Source: UBA5189 sp040389445
GTDB taxonomy: Bacteria > Chloroflexota > Limnocylindria > Limnocylindrales > CSP1-4
Direction: 5' to 3'
Length of the DNA stretch: 64,000 nt
NCBI GenBank assembly: GCA_040389445.1
Contig: JAZJZX010000014.1
Span: 186,001 to 250,000, forward strand
Below, piece by piece: positions 55,859 through 64,000 of the stretch; position 1 is the stretch's first letter, and each line of letters starts with the position of its first letter. The translations under genes were made by a program, and so were the position numbers. The notes beneath the pieces are model-generated. The model had not been told where the DNA came from, did not search any database, and worked only from the letters and a program-made list of their open reading frames with translations.

Positions 55859-56835
55859 CAGTCCACCTCGGCGGATCCGGTCGGCCGGTCAGTCGTGCTC
55901 CGGGCGCGGGGTGCTGGATCGCCCACGCCGAGACGCGTGAGCGCCGCGGTCACCAGGCCGGTCGGGATCGACACCATCGCCCGACCAATCGGGCCGATGC
56001 CACCGATGATGGCGCTCGCGCCACTCACAACCGCAGCCCATGCGTCAGACGTGCTGATGGAGCTGGCGAAGGATCGGACGGCCGACACCGTCCGTGTCCA
56101 TGCGTCAGACGTGCTGACCGCCTCCACGATCGTGCGGGTGAACGTCGCCGTCCTGGTCCATGCGTCGCTCGTCGCAACAGCTTCGGCGAGGCCGCGTGTC
56201 AGCGCGACGCTTCGTATCCACCCGTCGGATGCGCTGATTGCTTCGGTCATCGTGCGCGTGGCGGACAGCACTCGGGCCCAGACATCGGCAGTCGCGATCG
56301 ACTCGATCCACGAGCGGGCGAGCGTCACGGTTCGGGTCCACGCATCGGCGGTCGCGATCGACTCGCTGAACGATCGCGTTGCCCCGAGGATCCTCGCCCA
56401 CGTGTCGCTCGTGGCTACCGCCTCGGTCAACGATCGGGCGAATGTGCCGGAGCGTGTCCAGGCATCGGACGTCGCGATGGCTTCTGCCCACGAGCGGAGC
56501 ACGATCTTGCTCGAAGTCCAGACATCGGCGGTGGCGATCGACTCGGCAATGGTTCGCGCGAAGGTCCCGATCCGCACCCACGCGTCGCTCGTCGTGACGG
56601 TCTCCGCGATCGTTCGCGTGAAGGTCCCAGCCCGGGTCCACGCATCGGACGTCGCGATGGCTTCGGAGAGCGAGCGGGAGCCCGAGAATCCGCGCGTCCA
56701 GGTGTCGGCTGTCGCAACCGCTTCGGCGATCGTCCGGGTGACGAGCGATGGCCCCTCGAGGAGCAGGACGCCGGTCCCGTCTTCGAGCAGATACCCGTCA
56801 ACGGCGCTGGTTTCGATGAGGTAGCGGTCGGCCAT
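55858..56835 (-). CDS. Protein of twelve 20-residue repeats
   Basis: 325 residues. After an N-terminal 32 residues, about twelve consecutive 20-residue units follow, for example SRSLSEAIATSDAWTRAGTF, with near-fixed E/I, A-T-S/A-D-A/V-W-T/V-R and a variable end. The C-terminus has a hydrophobic Gly-rich helix and a polar tail. The DNA unit is exactly 60 bases. Probably a fibrous beta-helical or repeat-stacked virion protein; no enzyme motif. Confidence 0.75.
   Translation of the reverse strand: MADRYLIETSAVDGYLLEDGTGVLLLEGPSLVTRTIAEAVATADTWTRGFSGSRSLSEAIATSDAWTRAGTFTRTIAETVTTSDAWVRIGTFARTIAESIATADVWTSSKIVLRSWAEAIATSDAWTRSGTFARSLTEAVATSDTWARILGATRSFSESIATADAWTRTVTLARSWIESIATADVWARVLSATRTMTEAISASDGWIRSVALTRGLAEAVATSDAWTRTATFTRTIVEAVSTSDAWTRTVSAVRSFASSISTSDAWAAVVSGASAIIGGIGPIGRAMVSIPTGLVTAALTRLGVGDPAPRARSTTDRPTGSAEVD
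56041..56760. repeat. Twelve tandem 60-base repeats
   Basis: Each unit opens (plus strand) with GCRTCGGACGTCGCGAT-like sequence and ends CGNGTCCA, in exact 60-base register from 56041 to 56760. Units differ by 15-35 percent, so the array is old or under selection for the protein. Confidence 0.9.
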
Positions 56836-56838
56836 GAC

Positions 56839-57447
56839 CTACGCCACCTTCGACAGAACGAGAGAGGTCCCCGTCATGATGGTGGCCGCGCTGGCGGCGA
56901 CCTCGGAGTTGAACATCAAGTCGAGCGTGCCGGAGACGGTCACGATGATGAGCCCCTCCATCACGGCAAACTGATCGGCAGAAACAGTGTCGACGCCCTG
57001 CGTCGAACCAGAGGCGACATTGCTGGCGCGCTGGCCCTTGCCCTCCATCAGTTGGGCGGTGGCAGTGGTCGCCTGGTCGGCAATGCCAGTCGCCGCCGCC
57101 CCGCCGGTAGTCAGCGTGTACCACGTTGCGGCCAGCCTGGTTGTCGTCCCGTCGTGCCGGAGGTACATCTGGATGCCGGTCGTGGTCGCCGCCGTCCGAT
57201 AGACGATCCAATACTTTGCCAGATAGGTGCCAGCGGCGACAGTCAGCGATAGATCGGTGACAGCCGCGGCCGTGGTGGTCGAGTTGGCCTGATCGGACGC
57301 GACAACCTTGATCGTATCCTGATTGACGAACGTCTTGATCTGATCGAGCGTCACCTTCTTCGACGCCGCCGATTGATTGACGGCGAACTCGTCCGTCCCC
57401 GCCGGGGTCGTGACGGCTGTGAGTGCGCTGATTTTGGTGTCGGCCAC
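56839..57447 (-). CDS. Virion structural protein
   Basis: 202 residues. ADTKISALTAVTTPAGTDEF, AVNQSAASKKVTLDQIKTFV is a widespread N-terminal segment of phage tail or head fibre proteins; the rest is a beta sandwich (LRHDGTTTRLAATWYTLTTG). Confidence 0.7.
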   Translation of the reverse strand: MADTKISALTAVTTPAGTDEFAVNQSAASKKVTLDQIKTFVNQDTIKVVASDQANSTTTAAAVTDLSLTVAAGTYLAKYWIVYRTAATTTGIQMYLRHDGTTTRLAATWYTLTTGGAAATGIADQATTATAQLMEGKGQRASNVASGSTQGVDTVSADQFAVMEGLIIVTVSGTLDLMFNSEVAASAATIMTGTSLVLSKVA

Positions 57448-57451
57448 AGGG

Positions 57452-57625
57452 TCAGCCCATCCTGTCGGTGACCGTCACGCGGCCCAGGTCCATGCCACGG
57501 GTGATCGTCCGACGTGTCTCGCCACAGCCCGGGCAGGGCTTGCGGCGACGCTCGCGGAGGACGACCCCGCAACCGGTACAGCGGGCCTCCTGCGCCTTGG
57601 GAAGGAGCCGACGGAAGAGGTTCAC
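57452..57625 (-). CDS. Small double zinc-ribbon protein
   Basis: 57 residues from GTG 57625. CTGCGVVLRERRRKPCPGCG gives two CxxC pairs in a basic protein, then TRGMDLGRVTVTDRMG. It lies between structural genes with gaps of 3 and 4 bases. Function unknown; too short to be expected by chance with such a motif. Confidence 0.6.
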   Translation of the reverse strand: MNLFRRLLPKAQEARCTGCGVVLRERRRKPCPGCGETRRTITRGMDLGRVTVTDRMG

Positions 57626-57628
57626 GGG

Positions 57629-58432
57629 TCAGCCTGAAAGCGTGTTCGTCGCGACGATCTGAAGCGTGTCTCCATTCACGACGATGGCATCGGCGTTGAG
57701 TACGGCCTCGAACACCATCACGCCCGCCGCAGTCGGATTCGCAGCGGTGAACAGGGCGCCCTTGTGGATGGCCGGGAACGAGGCGGTCACGCTGAACGAC
57801 TTGGTCATCGTGTAGGTGGCCGCTCCAGGGGTATGGGCGTACGTCGCGATCGCCCGAGCGAGCCCCCCGGTTGTGATCTCGCCGGTCAGGACGGTGTCGG
57901 CAGCCGACGCCGCTCCGGCGTTTTCGGTGAGCGCCATGAACCGGGCGATGGTCGCCGGCTGAATGTGATAGCCGTTCGTGGCAGCGGGGGTCGCTCCGAC
58001 CCCATCGGCCGCGGTCCACCATTGGTCGATGGTGAGGACGGTTGCCGAGTTGCTGCCGATGTTGCCGTAGACGGGTGCGGTGGTGAGGCCCGTGACCGGG
58101 GCATAGACGCGCCAACCCTTGTACGCGTCGACCGTCATGCCGCCACCGGCCGGGGTCGCTGACGTGGCCGATGATGCGGTCAGAGCACCGTCCTTGCCGG
58201 CAGGGTTGCCGAACCCCGCGGCGAGCAGGTCTCGACCGACGGTCGTCAGGAGGTTCCGGCTGATGCCGAGGTCATCGACGGTGCCGTCGGCGTGGATGAT
58301 GGCGACGTGCCATTCGTTCGGGCCGAGGCGGATCGAGCTCTCCAGTCGGTGTCCGCGCATCCGCTGGACGAGCGCGCCATCCGCGAGGGGCTCCGTGCGA
58401 TAGAGCGGGCGAAGCCGCCGGAGGAGATGCAT
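57629..58432 (-). CDS. Virion structural protein
   Basis: 267 residues. Beta-rich, with NEWHVAIIHADGTVDDLGIS, NLLTTVGRDLLAAGFGNPAG and FSVTASFPAIHKGALFTAAN. Such proteins occur beside the capsid gene in related prophages. No enzyme motif. Confidence 0.6.
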   Translation of the reverse strand: MHLLRRLRPLYRTEPLADGALVQRMRGHRLESSIRLGPNEWHVAIIHADGTVDDLGISRNLLTTVGRDLLAAGFGNPAGKDGALTASSATSATPAGGGMTVDAYKGWRVYAPVTGLTTAPVYGNIGSNSATVLTIDQWWTAADGVGATPAATNGYHIQPATIARFMALTENAGAASAADTVLTGEITTGGLARAIATYAHTPGAATYTMTKSFSVTASFPAIHKGALFTAANPTAAGVMVFEAVLNADAIVVNGDTLQIVATNTLSG

Positions 58433-58510
58433 TCGAGGCTCCTTGGCCGTGCGTGAGGGTCACAGGAGGCCCGCCGCCAGGCGGACCCCCTGCACTGTTC
58501 TCGCTCCCGA

Positions 58511-59008
58511 TCAGTCGACGATCGCGGACGGCGGGTACTGGCCGGCGTAGCGCGCCCCGGACAGGATGTAGATCACGGCGCCCAGCTGGGCGGTGACCCC
58601 GACGTCGTTGAAGGTCGCGCGGATGCAGTCGAAGCCGTTGGCCTTGTCCAGCTCCTGCGCATCGAACTCGATGACGTAGAGGACCTGGGTGTTGCCGGCC
58701 GCGATGGCGTACGTGCTCGCGGCGGCCTGTGTCACCTTTGTGAACTGGCCGATTGCGAACAGGTCCGCGCCGTTCTTGACGTCGATCCGGGTGAAGTTGA
58801 GGCCCTTCGCCCCGGTACCCGCGACGTCCTGCGCCTGCTGGACCGTGATCGTCGGGATCTCCCCGACGGCCCCGGCCGCCTTGGAGAGGACGATCGCGAC
58901 GTGGTCGTAGTTCTTGAGGCTGACCCAGTCGCCAGACTGGGCAGCAGCCGCGAGATCGGACGGCACGAAGCCGACGGCGATCTGGGTTTCCTCGGTGAGC
59001 CGAGCCAT
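58511..59008 (-). CDS. Head decoration-like protein
   Basis: 165 residues. DWVSLKNYDHVAIVLSKAAG, EIPTITVQQAQDVAGTGAKG and YVIEFDAQELDKANGFDCIR make a beta-rich protein directly downstream of the capsid gene. Decoration or head-stabilising role is inferred from place. Confidence 0.6.
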   Translation of the reverse strand: MARLTEETQIAVGFVPSDLAAAAQSGDWVSLKNYDHVAIVLSKAAGAVGEIPTITVQQAQDVAGTGAKGLNFTRIDVKNGADLFAIGQFTKVTQAAASTYAIAAGNTQVLYVIEFDAQELDKANGFDCIRATFNDVGVTAQLGAVIYILSGARYAGQYPPSAIVD

Positions 59009-59044
59009 CTGTCAGGTCTCCTTTGGTTCTCTGCTCGTGCCTGC

Positions 59045-60484
59045 TCAGCGGGCCGCGAGGGTGACGAAGGGGGACAGGGTCGAGGCGCCCTTGTAGGGGG
59101 TCACCGCCGCGTTGGGGATCGGCTGGCCGTTCGCCCGGACGATGAAGCGGAACGCCGTCTCGCCGGTCAGGAACTGGACGTGGATCGAGCTCGCGCTCTG
59201 GACGCCGCCCTTCTCGATGAGGAGGTAGCGCTTCCAGTCCGCGAAGATCACGTCTCCGACGTCGCCGATCGCGGAGGCCTGCTCGGAGATCACGATCGGG
59301 CGGCCGAGGATCGCACCCTGCGGCGCCTCCGCGAGGTTGCCGCCGGTGAGGAAGATCCGCTGGCCGACCGTGCTCTCGAGCGCGAACAGCTGCGGGTAGA
59401 TCTCCTGGTTGATCACCCAGACGGCATTCGCCAGGGAGCGTGCCGGCATCCGGGCAAACATTTTCTGGAGGTTCGCTGCAACAACCGTGTCGACGGCCTG
59501 CCCGCCCTCTGCAGCCTGGCTGACGAGAGCCGGCGAGTTCAGCACGCCGAGCGGCATCCCGGCGCCCGACCCGCGGATGATCGCGTCGTCGAGCTTGAAT
59601 CCGAACTCCTCGACGAACCAGTCGCGGATCTCGGACTCGAGGGCGGGGCCATCGAGGAGGAGCTCGTCAGTGGCGTAGTAGACGCCAGTGAGCTTCTCGA
59701 GATCCATCTGGATCTTGCGAAACTTCGGCTTCGTGGCCGTCATGGTCTCGGCTTCGCCGGTCCAGTAGGCCTGGAGGCCACCCATGCGGCTGCCGTCGGC
59801 ACGGCTGGACTCATCAACTGCGTTGCCGCGGAAGCCACCTCCGGCGACTGGTCGGCGGCGGGTGCGAGCCGCGAGGATGCCGGTGTCGTAGGTATCGCGG
59901 AGGAGCTCGCTCCCGTAGTCCTGCTGGACTAGGAACCCGCCCTCGGAGGGCACGGTTTCGTTGAGGCCCTGCGCGGCGGCAAAGGCCTGGATCGCCTCGA
60001 GACCCGCATCCATCCGGATTCCGGGGCGCGTGGATCGTGCGACCGCGAGCAGCTGATCGCCGAGGCTACCGAAGGGCGTCGGCCCGGAGCCGTTCTCTTC
60101 GGCACGGGCCTGGGCCGCGAGCGCGACCTCGTCGACGGCCAGCGCAGGGGCCGTGCGGGCTGACTCGCGCCGTTCCCGCTCACCGCGCATCTGCGCTTCG
60201 ATCGATCGGTTCTCGGCGAGCAGACGCTCGCGCTCCTCCGCCGAACTGGCGAGGGCCTCGAGGACTGCCGGTGGAGATGCCGCGCTCTCCGCGGCCGCCA
60301 CGAGGGCGTCCAGGCGCGTCTTGTTCGCGGCGAACTGCTCCTCCATCACCGCGATGGCCGAGTAGTGCGCGATGCCGATTGCGGTGGCTCCGACGCTCCG
60401 GAGAGCGCCGATGCCGGCCGGCTGGTAGACGGCGAACGGGGTGGGTGTCTGGCCCTGGTACCGCTCGATTGCGGAGTGCCGCAT
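59045..60484 (-). CDS. HK97-type major capsid protein
   Basis: 479 residues from ATG 60484. The N-terminal 120 residues form a coiled, charged delta/scaffold domain. The capsid fold has VPSEGGFLVQQDYGSELLRD, KPKFRKIQMDLEKLTGVYYA, DELLLDGPALESEIRDWFVE, EEFGFKLDDAIIRGSGAGMP, GVLNSP and GRPIVISEQASAIGDVGDVI. The protease upstream would remove the N-terminal part. Very typical of phage HK97 family. Confidence 0.95.
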   Translation of the reverse strand: MRHSAIERYQGQTPTPFAVYQPAGIGALRSVGATAIGIAHYSAIAVMEEQFAANKTRLDALVAAAESAASPPAVLEALASSAEERERLLAENRSIEAQMRGERERRESARTAPALAVDEVALAAQARAEENGSGPTPFGSLGDQLLAVARSTRPGIRMDAGLEAIQAFAAAQGLNETVPSEGGFLVQQDYGSELLRDTYDTGILAARTRRRPVAGGGFRGNAVDESSRADGSRMGGLQAYWTGEAETMTATKPKFRKIQMDLEKLTGVYYATDELLLDGPALESEIRDWFVEEFGFKLDDAIIRGSGAGMPLGVLNSPALVSQAAEGGQAVDTVVAANLQKMFARMPARSLANAVWVINQEIYPQLFALESTVGQRIFLTGGNLAEAPQGAILGRPIVISEQASAIGDVGDVIFADWKRYLLIEKGGVQSASSIHVQFLTGETAFRFIVRANGQPIPNAAVTPYKGASTLSPFVTLAAR

Positions 60485-60661
60485 CAGTCGTGTCTCCTGG
60501 CTGTGTTCGGCGCCGGAAGACACGAAAAGCGCGCAACCGGCGCCCTGATCTGGATGGATCAAGGACGACAGCTGCGCGCACCTTTGGGTGTCGCTGCCTG
60601 TGTCACCTACCGCTGGCCGATGCTCGATGGAGTCGACCTGTTCGGTGGCCTATTCGCGATG
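60485..60661. other. Intergenic region between capsid gene and phage tRNA
   Basis: 177 bases without a supported gene. It contains the capsid ribosome site region and short inverted segments (AACCGGCGCC, CAGCTGCGCGC) but no clear terminator or promoter. Confidence 0.4.
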
Positions 60662-60736
60662 TGGTTGGCGGCGTCGGATTTGCACCGACGACCTCCGGGT
60701 TATGGGCCCGGCGAGCTGCTGCTGCTCCAGCCGCCA
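60662..60736 (-). tRNA. Phage-encoded tRNA-Met(CAU) with unusual loop bases
   Basis: Acceptor TGGCGGC pairs fully with GCCGCCA, D-stem GAGC/GCTC, anticodon stem CCGGG/CCCGG with loop CCCATAA (anticodon CAT), T-stem GTCGG/CCGAC with loop TGCAAAT, discriminator A and CCA encoded. Position 33 is C instead of the nearly universal U, and T-loop position 55 is G instead of U. The three G:C pairs in the anticodon stem resemble initiator tRNA, but the first acceptor pair is formed, as in elongator tRNA. Confidence 0.85.
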
Positions 60737-60785
60737 GCGAGAACGGTAGTCACTCCACCGGCGGCTGACCAGTCAGACGATTGTG

Positions 60786-61103
60786 CTATGCCGCGGCCGG
60801 CTCCTCAGACGCGGGCGGAGTGACCGGCTCCTCGGACGCCGGGGCAGCCTGGATGCGCTCGATGAGATCGGAGCGGGTCCCGGACGTGTCGAGACCGGCC
60901 CTCTCGGCGATCGATCGAAGTTCCGCGATCTTGAGCCTGTCGAGCTTCACGGCCGGCTCCTCGGTGTTCTCGGGCGCTTCCCCGCCGGCGGGTGCGGTCA
61001 AACGGATGTGGCCCTGGCCGTTGCAGGCCGCGCATCGCTGACCGTCGACCATGCCGCGGTTGGCGCACGCTTCGCAGGTGACCAAGATTGGGTCGGATGC
61101 CAT
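60786..61103 (-). CDS. Zinc-finger and SAP-like domain protein
   Basis: 105 residues. TCEACANRGMVDGQRCAACN, followed by GQG, is a DnaJ-type double CxxC finger. Residues 55-85 (LDRLKIAELRSIAERAGLDT, SGTRSDLIERIQ) fit the SAP/Rho-N helical motif that binds nucleic acid. Between capsid and protease; role unknown. Confidence 0.7.
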   Translation of the reverse strand: MASDPILVTCEACANRGMVDGQRCAACNGQGHIRLTAPAGGEAPENTEEPAVKLDRLKIAELRSIAERAGLDTSGTRSDLIERIQAAPASEEPVTPPASEEPAAA

Positions 61104-61116
61104 GTCGGGTTTCCTC

Positions 61117-62205
61117 CTATCGTTCGGCCCGCGCTCGAGCGAGTGCGAGTGCCGCTTCGGCTTCGGTGGTTTGGTCGGGCGAGGGGGGCGTGCCGGCCTC
61201 CCCGGACGCGGGAGCATCCGGATCGTCGGCCGGCTCAGTACCGCCCTCCTGCATGGAGAGTGCTTCGAGCGCGCCGATCGGCGCGCCGGCGCCATTGAAG
61301 TGCTCGATCCGGACCGCCCGTGCCTGGGTGCTCTGGGGCCGCATTGTCACCTTGCCGGCTGCGAGGCGACGGACGGTGTCGTCGAACGTCTCGATGCGGT
61401 CCACAAGGCCCGCGGCCTTGGCCCTGCTGGCGCTCATGCCGCCGCCCTGGCCGTAGTCGGCCTTGACCGTCGCGACCGAGACGCCGCGACCCTTGGCGAC
61501 GGCGGCTTGGAACTGCGCCGACAGCTCGTCGATGACGGCCTGGTACTCCTGGCTGGCCTTGTCGCTGATCGGTTCGTACGGGTTGCCGCCGAACTTGCCC
61601 GCGGGGTTCCGGAAGATCGTCGTCGTGATGCCTTCGGCATCGAGGGCGCGACTCGCCTCCTGGTGGATGGTGGCCGCTCCGATCCAGCCGACCTCCGATG
61701 ACGGGCTTGCTACCACCTCGTCTGCCTGGGACGAGAGGTAGTACGCAGCGCTGGCCATGTGGTAGTTGGCGATCGCGACGATGGGCTTCTGGCCGCGACT
61801 CGCCCGGATCTCGGACGCGAACTCCTCGACGCCGGTCGCGTAGCCTCCGGGACTGTCGACGTCGAACAGGATCGAGCCCACCGACTCGTCGGCGAGCGCC
61901 TCGCGGAAGGCCGCCCGCATCCCGGAGATCGTCGCGCCACCCGAATACTCGGTCATGAGGTTGGCCCGGGGAACGATCGGTCCATACATCGGGATCACCG
62001 CGACCGCGCCCGACGTCCGTGCTCCGCGGCGCGGACCATTGGCGGCAGCGGCCGCCGCCAGGCGCTCACGCATCTCGGGATCGGTCAGGCGCCCGCCCGA
62101 CGCGTGAAAGCGCACGATCTCGGCGATCGCCGCGAGCTGCTCGGGGACGATGAACCAGGGCTTGCCATAGACGGTGGCGATCACGTGGCTGAGACGGGGA
62201 TCCAT
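61117..62205 (-). CDS. S49-family head maturation protease
   Basis: 362 residues. VAVIPMYGPIVPRANLMTEY, ILFDVDSPGGYATGVEEFAS, KPIVAIANYHMASAAYYLSS with the catalytic Ser and VGWIGAATIHQEAS are SppA/S49 signatures. The C-terminal 60 residues are an acidic, Ala/Glu-rich tail that may serve as scaffold. Position between portal and capsid is standard. Confidence 0.92.
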   Translation of the reverse strand: MDPRLSHVIATVYGKPWFIVPEQLAAIAEIVRFHASGGRLTDPEMRERLAAAAAANGPRRGARTSGAVAVIPMYGPIVPRANLMTEYSGGATISGMRAAFREALADESVGSILFDVDSPGGYATGVEEFASEIRASRGQKPIVAIANYHMASAAYYLSSQADEVVASPSSEVGWIGAATIHQEASRALDAEGITTTIFRNPAGKFGGNPYEPISDKASQEYQAVIDELSAQFQAAVAKGRGVSVATVKADYGQGGGMSASRAKAAGLVDRIETFDDTVRRLAAGKVTMRPQSTQARAVRIEHFNGAGAPIGALEALSMQEGGTEPADDPDAPASGEAGTPPSPDQTTEAEAALALARARAER

Positions 62206-62215
62206 CGGGGCACTC

Positions 62216-63793
62216 CTACGCGGCGATCGGGAGGGGGAGATTGGAGTCACAGGCAAGGCTGGCGAGGTGGCCGGCACGTTCGACGAGCCAGTCATCCATC
62301 GCCGACAGCCCGCCGGCGATCAGCGCCGCCCGCTGCTCTCGGGCATAGGCGACCGCCTGGTGATCCGGGATGTGCAGCTGGCGAGCGACCTCGGGTCCGT
62401 GGTCGGCATAGAAGGCCTCTACGCCTGATCGCCAGGCCTCGGCGTCGCCGGCGGCGCGCTCAGCGAGCTTGGACATCGCCGCGAGCTCGCGGCGCACGAC
62501 GCGGCTGGCGGCGTCGGACGCGATCAGCTGGAGCCGTCCCGACTCGCTCGCGGTCAGCTGGAGCGGTACGGACTGGCTGGCGAACTGGACCGATGCGGCT
62601 CCACCGTTCGGATCGGTCGTCATGTTCACCGGTGTGAGCGGCTCGTCGAGGCCCTCGATCGGGTTGTAGTCCTCCTTCGCCCGAACCTCGTTTCGCGTCA
62701 TCCAGCCCCACATGATGGCGAGGGCGTAGCCCTTCGAGCGCGTCTCGAAATCGCCGCGGAGCAGGCCGTCGAGCGTGTGCTTGGCGAAGAAGCGCTTGTC
62801 GGTGACCAGATCGCGCCAGATGGCCTGCTCGAACCGGACTGCCCAGGCCAGGAGACAGTCGGTGACGTAGTCGACACCCTGGGTCTCGATGTTGTTGTTG
62901 GTCGAGCGAGTCAAGTCGAAGACCTTGTGCGGCGGGACGCGGATCCAGCGGCAGACCTGGCTGACCGAGAACTGCTGCATCGCGAGCAGGTCCGACTGCT
63001 GCGCGGTCATCGTGATGTCCTTCCAGGACATCCCGTCCTCGAGGAGCAGAGGACGTCCGGCCCGGGGGCCGCCGATCGCGTACTCGTCGAGTGCCACGCG
63101 CAGTCCGGCTCGGACCGTGTCCACGATCTTGCCCTTGGCCTCGATCACGCCGCTGTGTTTCGCGCCCCGGGCAAACATCAGACCGGCGTGGCGTTCCTTC
63201 GCGAGCTCGGTGCCGATGTTGCTCGCCGCGTACTCGAGGACGCCACGCGACTGGCGGCCTCGGATGATGAATGTGTCCTCCTCGAGGATCGCACGCTCTT
63301 TCCCGTTGCGGAGCGGGTCCCGGTACTGGTAGCGGCGGGATCCATCGGCGAGCGGCTCCTGGCGCACGAGGTCCGGGTGCAGTGGCACGATCTCGCCAAT
63401 GCGCCCGGGTCGCGTCGGCGTACCCCGGAAGCTCGCGGATGGTCCATAGCGGATCTCGTTGATGCCAGAGCCGCGGAGCATCGCGATCGCAGCGACGTTC
63501 TCGCGCCACTCGATGGCCGTCTGGCGGCGGTTCGGCTGGTTGTGGAGCAGCTCCTGGATCTCATGGTCGCGGGCTGGCCGGCTGCCTTTCTGGCCGATGT
63601 CCTCATACATCGAGAGCGGGATCTTGGCAATGTCCTCCGACACGTAGGAGACCGCCGCGTAGAACGCGGGCAGCGTCATCGCGGAGTCCGGGCTGACGGG
63701 ACCGAAGACCGTTCCGACCTCGTTAGCCGAGCGGTACCAGTAGTCGTCGAAAGCCGAGGGGGTGGCAGCCAGAGCGGGACCAAGGACGCCCAT
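62216..63793 (-). CDS. HK97-type portal protein
   Basis: 525 residues. LPAFYAAVSYVSEDIAKIPL, HEIQELLHNQPNRRQTAIEW, FVPGILPL-like RIGEIVPLHPDLVRQEPL, EKAKGKIVDTVRAGL region, DLLAMQQFSVSQVCRWIRVP and PHKVFDLTRSTNNNIETQGV are classic portal motifs. Forms the ring for DNA passage. Start ATG overlaps the upstream stop. Confidence 0.94.
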   Translation of the reverse strand: MGVLGPALAATPSAFDDYWYRSANEVGTVFGPVSPDSAMTLPAFYAAVSYVSEDIAKIPLSMYEDIGQKGSRPARDHEIQELLHNQPNRRQTAIEWRENVAAIAMLRGSGINEIRYGPSASFRGTPTRPGRIGEIVPLHPDLVRQEPLADGSRRYQYRDPLRNGKERAILEEDTFIIRGRQSRGVLEYAASNIGTELAKERHAGLMFARGAKHSGVIEAKGKIVDTVRAGLRVALDEYAIGGPRAGRPLLLEDGMSWKDITMTAQQSDLLAMQQFSVSQVCRWIRVPPHKVFDLTRSTNNNIETQGVDYVTDCLLAWAVRFEQAIWRDLVTDKRFFAKHTLDGLLRGDFETRSKGYALAIMWGWMTRNEVRAKEDYNPIEGLDEPLTPVNMTTDPNGGAASVQFASQSVPLQLTASESGRLQLIASDAASRVVRRELAAMSKLAERAAGDAEAWRSGVEAFYADHGPEVARQLHIPDHQAVAYAREQRAALIAGGLSAMDDWLVERAGHLASLACDSNLPLPIAA

Positions 63794-64000
63794 CAGGGCG
63801 TCCTGAACGCCGGCAGGGCGCCGAGCAGCACGAGGATTGCACCAGGCACCAGCAGGGCCAGCGGCGCGAAGGCGATCGATCCGAGCATCTGGGCCGCGAG
63901 GAAGCCGGCGGCAATGAGCGTCAACCCGAAGAGGACGGCCCCCTCGGTTGTTCCGGGCTCGGGGCGGATCGGACCAAGGATCCGTGAAACCAGACGGCCT
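63793..64000 (-). CDS. Membrane protein before the portal, N-terminus beyond the window
   Basis: At least 68 residues, open to the right edge. Two hydrophobic segments, AVLFGLTLIAAGFLAAQMLG and FAPLALLVPGAILVLLGALP. Overlaps the portal start as ATGA. A holin-like or head-module membrane protein; not assigned. Confidence 0.55.
   Translation of the reverse strand, partial: GRLVSRILGPIRPEPGTTEGAVLFGLTLIAAGFLAAQMLGSIAFAPLALLVPGAILVLLGALPAFRTP

Noticed and set aside
56041..56760. CRISPR array
   Set aside because: Periodic 60-base units, but continuous, divergent and coding, with no repeat-spacer structure or cas genes.

Overview
The window is high-GC bacterial DNA. The host part has tightly overlapping operons with ATGA, GTGA and TTGA junctions and -10 boxes of the TACNGT type lying only a few bases from start codons. 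Gene content resembles high-GC Chloroflexota: a DUF2419/Qng1 queuosine-salvage protein like the one characterised from Sphaerobacter, an ECF transporter, a T-box leader and fused trp and aro enzymes. That placement is inferred from gene content only. Two single-C frame breaks in one gene would fit a draft or metagenome assembly.

Host part, 1-29405. (a) 1-9796: a ribokinase-type PfkB kinase (cut by the left edge) diverges from a LacI regulator. The regulator is followed by a Qng1-type queuosine 5'-phosphate hydrolase, a complete ECF importer (S component, a small two-helix protein, two ATPases, EcfT), two tandem nucleoside phosphorylases and an MFS permease. I read this as an import and salvage locus for a nucleoside, possibly queuosine. 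(b) 9845-10579: a small DUF3467-like protein and a frame-broken MarR gene. (c) 10642-18336: a complete tryptophan operon, trpE-G-D-(C-F-B fusion)-A, behind a T-box leader with a UGG specifier. (d) 18346-20945: a HicB/DinB-like protein, an ECF sigma factor and its membrane-anchored partner. (e) 20942-29126, minus strand: a complete shikimate operon (DAHP synthase, aroA, aroE, aroC, aroK-aroB fusion, aroQ, chorismate mutase, then glutamyl-Q tRNA-Asp synthetase). It sits behind a near-leaderless 11-codon leader peptide rich in Phe, Tyr and Trp and a Rho-independent attenuator. (f) tRNA-Ser(GCU) and tRNA-Arg(GCG).

Prophage, 29406 to beyond 64000. tRNA-Arg is the likely left attachment site. Reading inward: three small genes, a tyrosine integrase and an excisionase-like gene; a minus-strand early operon of small proteins, RuvC-like resolvase, HNH nuclease, RecA-fold replication ATPase, zinc-finger proteins, metallopeptidase and a RecT/YqaJ recombination pair with an HNH gene between; a lysogeny switch at 45.1-45.2 kb with divergent near-leaderless promoters; and a lipoprotein gene next to the repressor. 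The late operon from 46.3 kb to the right edge encodes a long-tailed siphovirus of HK97 type: tail fibre, baseplate hub, tape measure, a tail chaperone pair joined by a canonical -1 slippery heptamer, major tail protein, connectors, a protein of twelve 20-residue repeats, HK97 capsid, a phage tRNA-Met, S49 protease and portal. Terminase and lysis genes were not seen and would lie past the right edge.

The points most worth attention are the Qng1/ECF salvage locus, the aromatic leader peptide, the TrpC-F-B fusion, the dyad plus repeat region at 35.7 kb, the CCCAAAC frameshift site and the phage tRNA-Met with C33.
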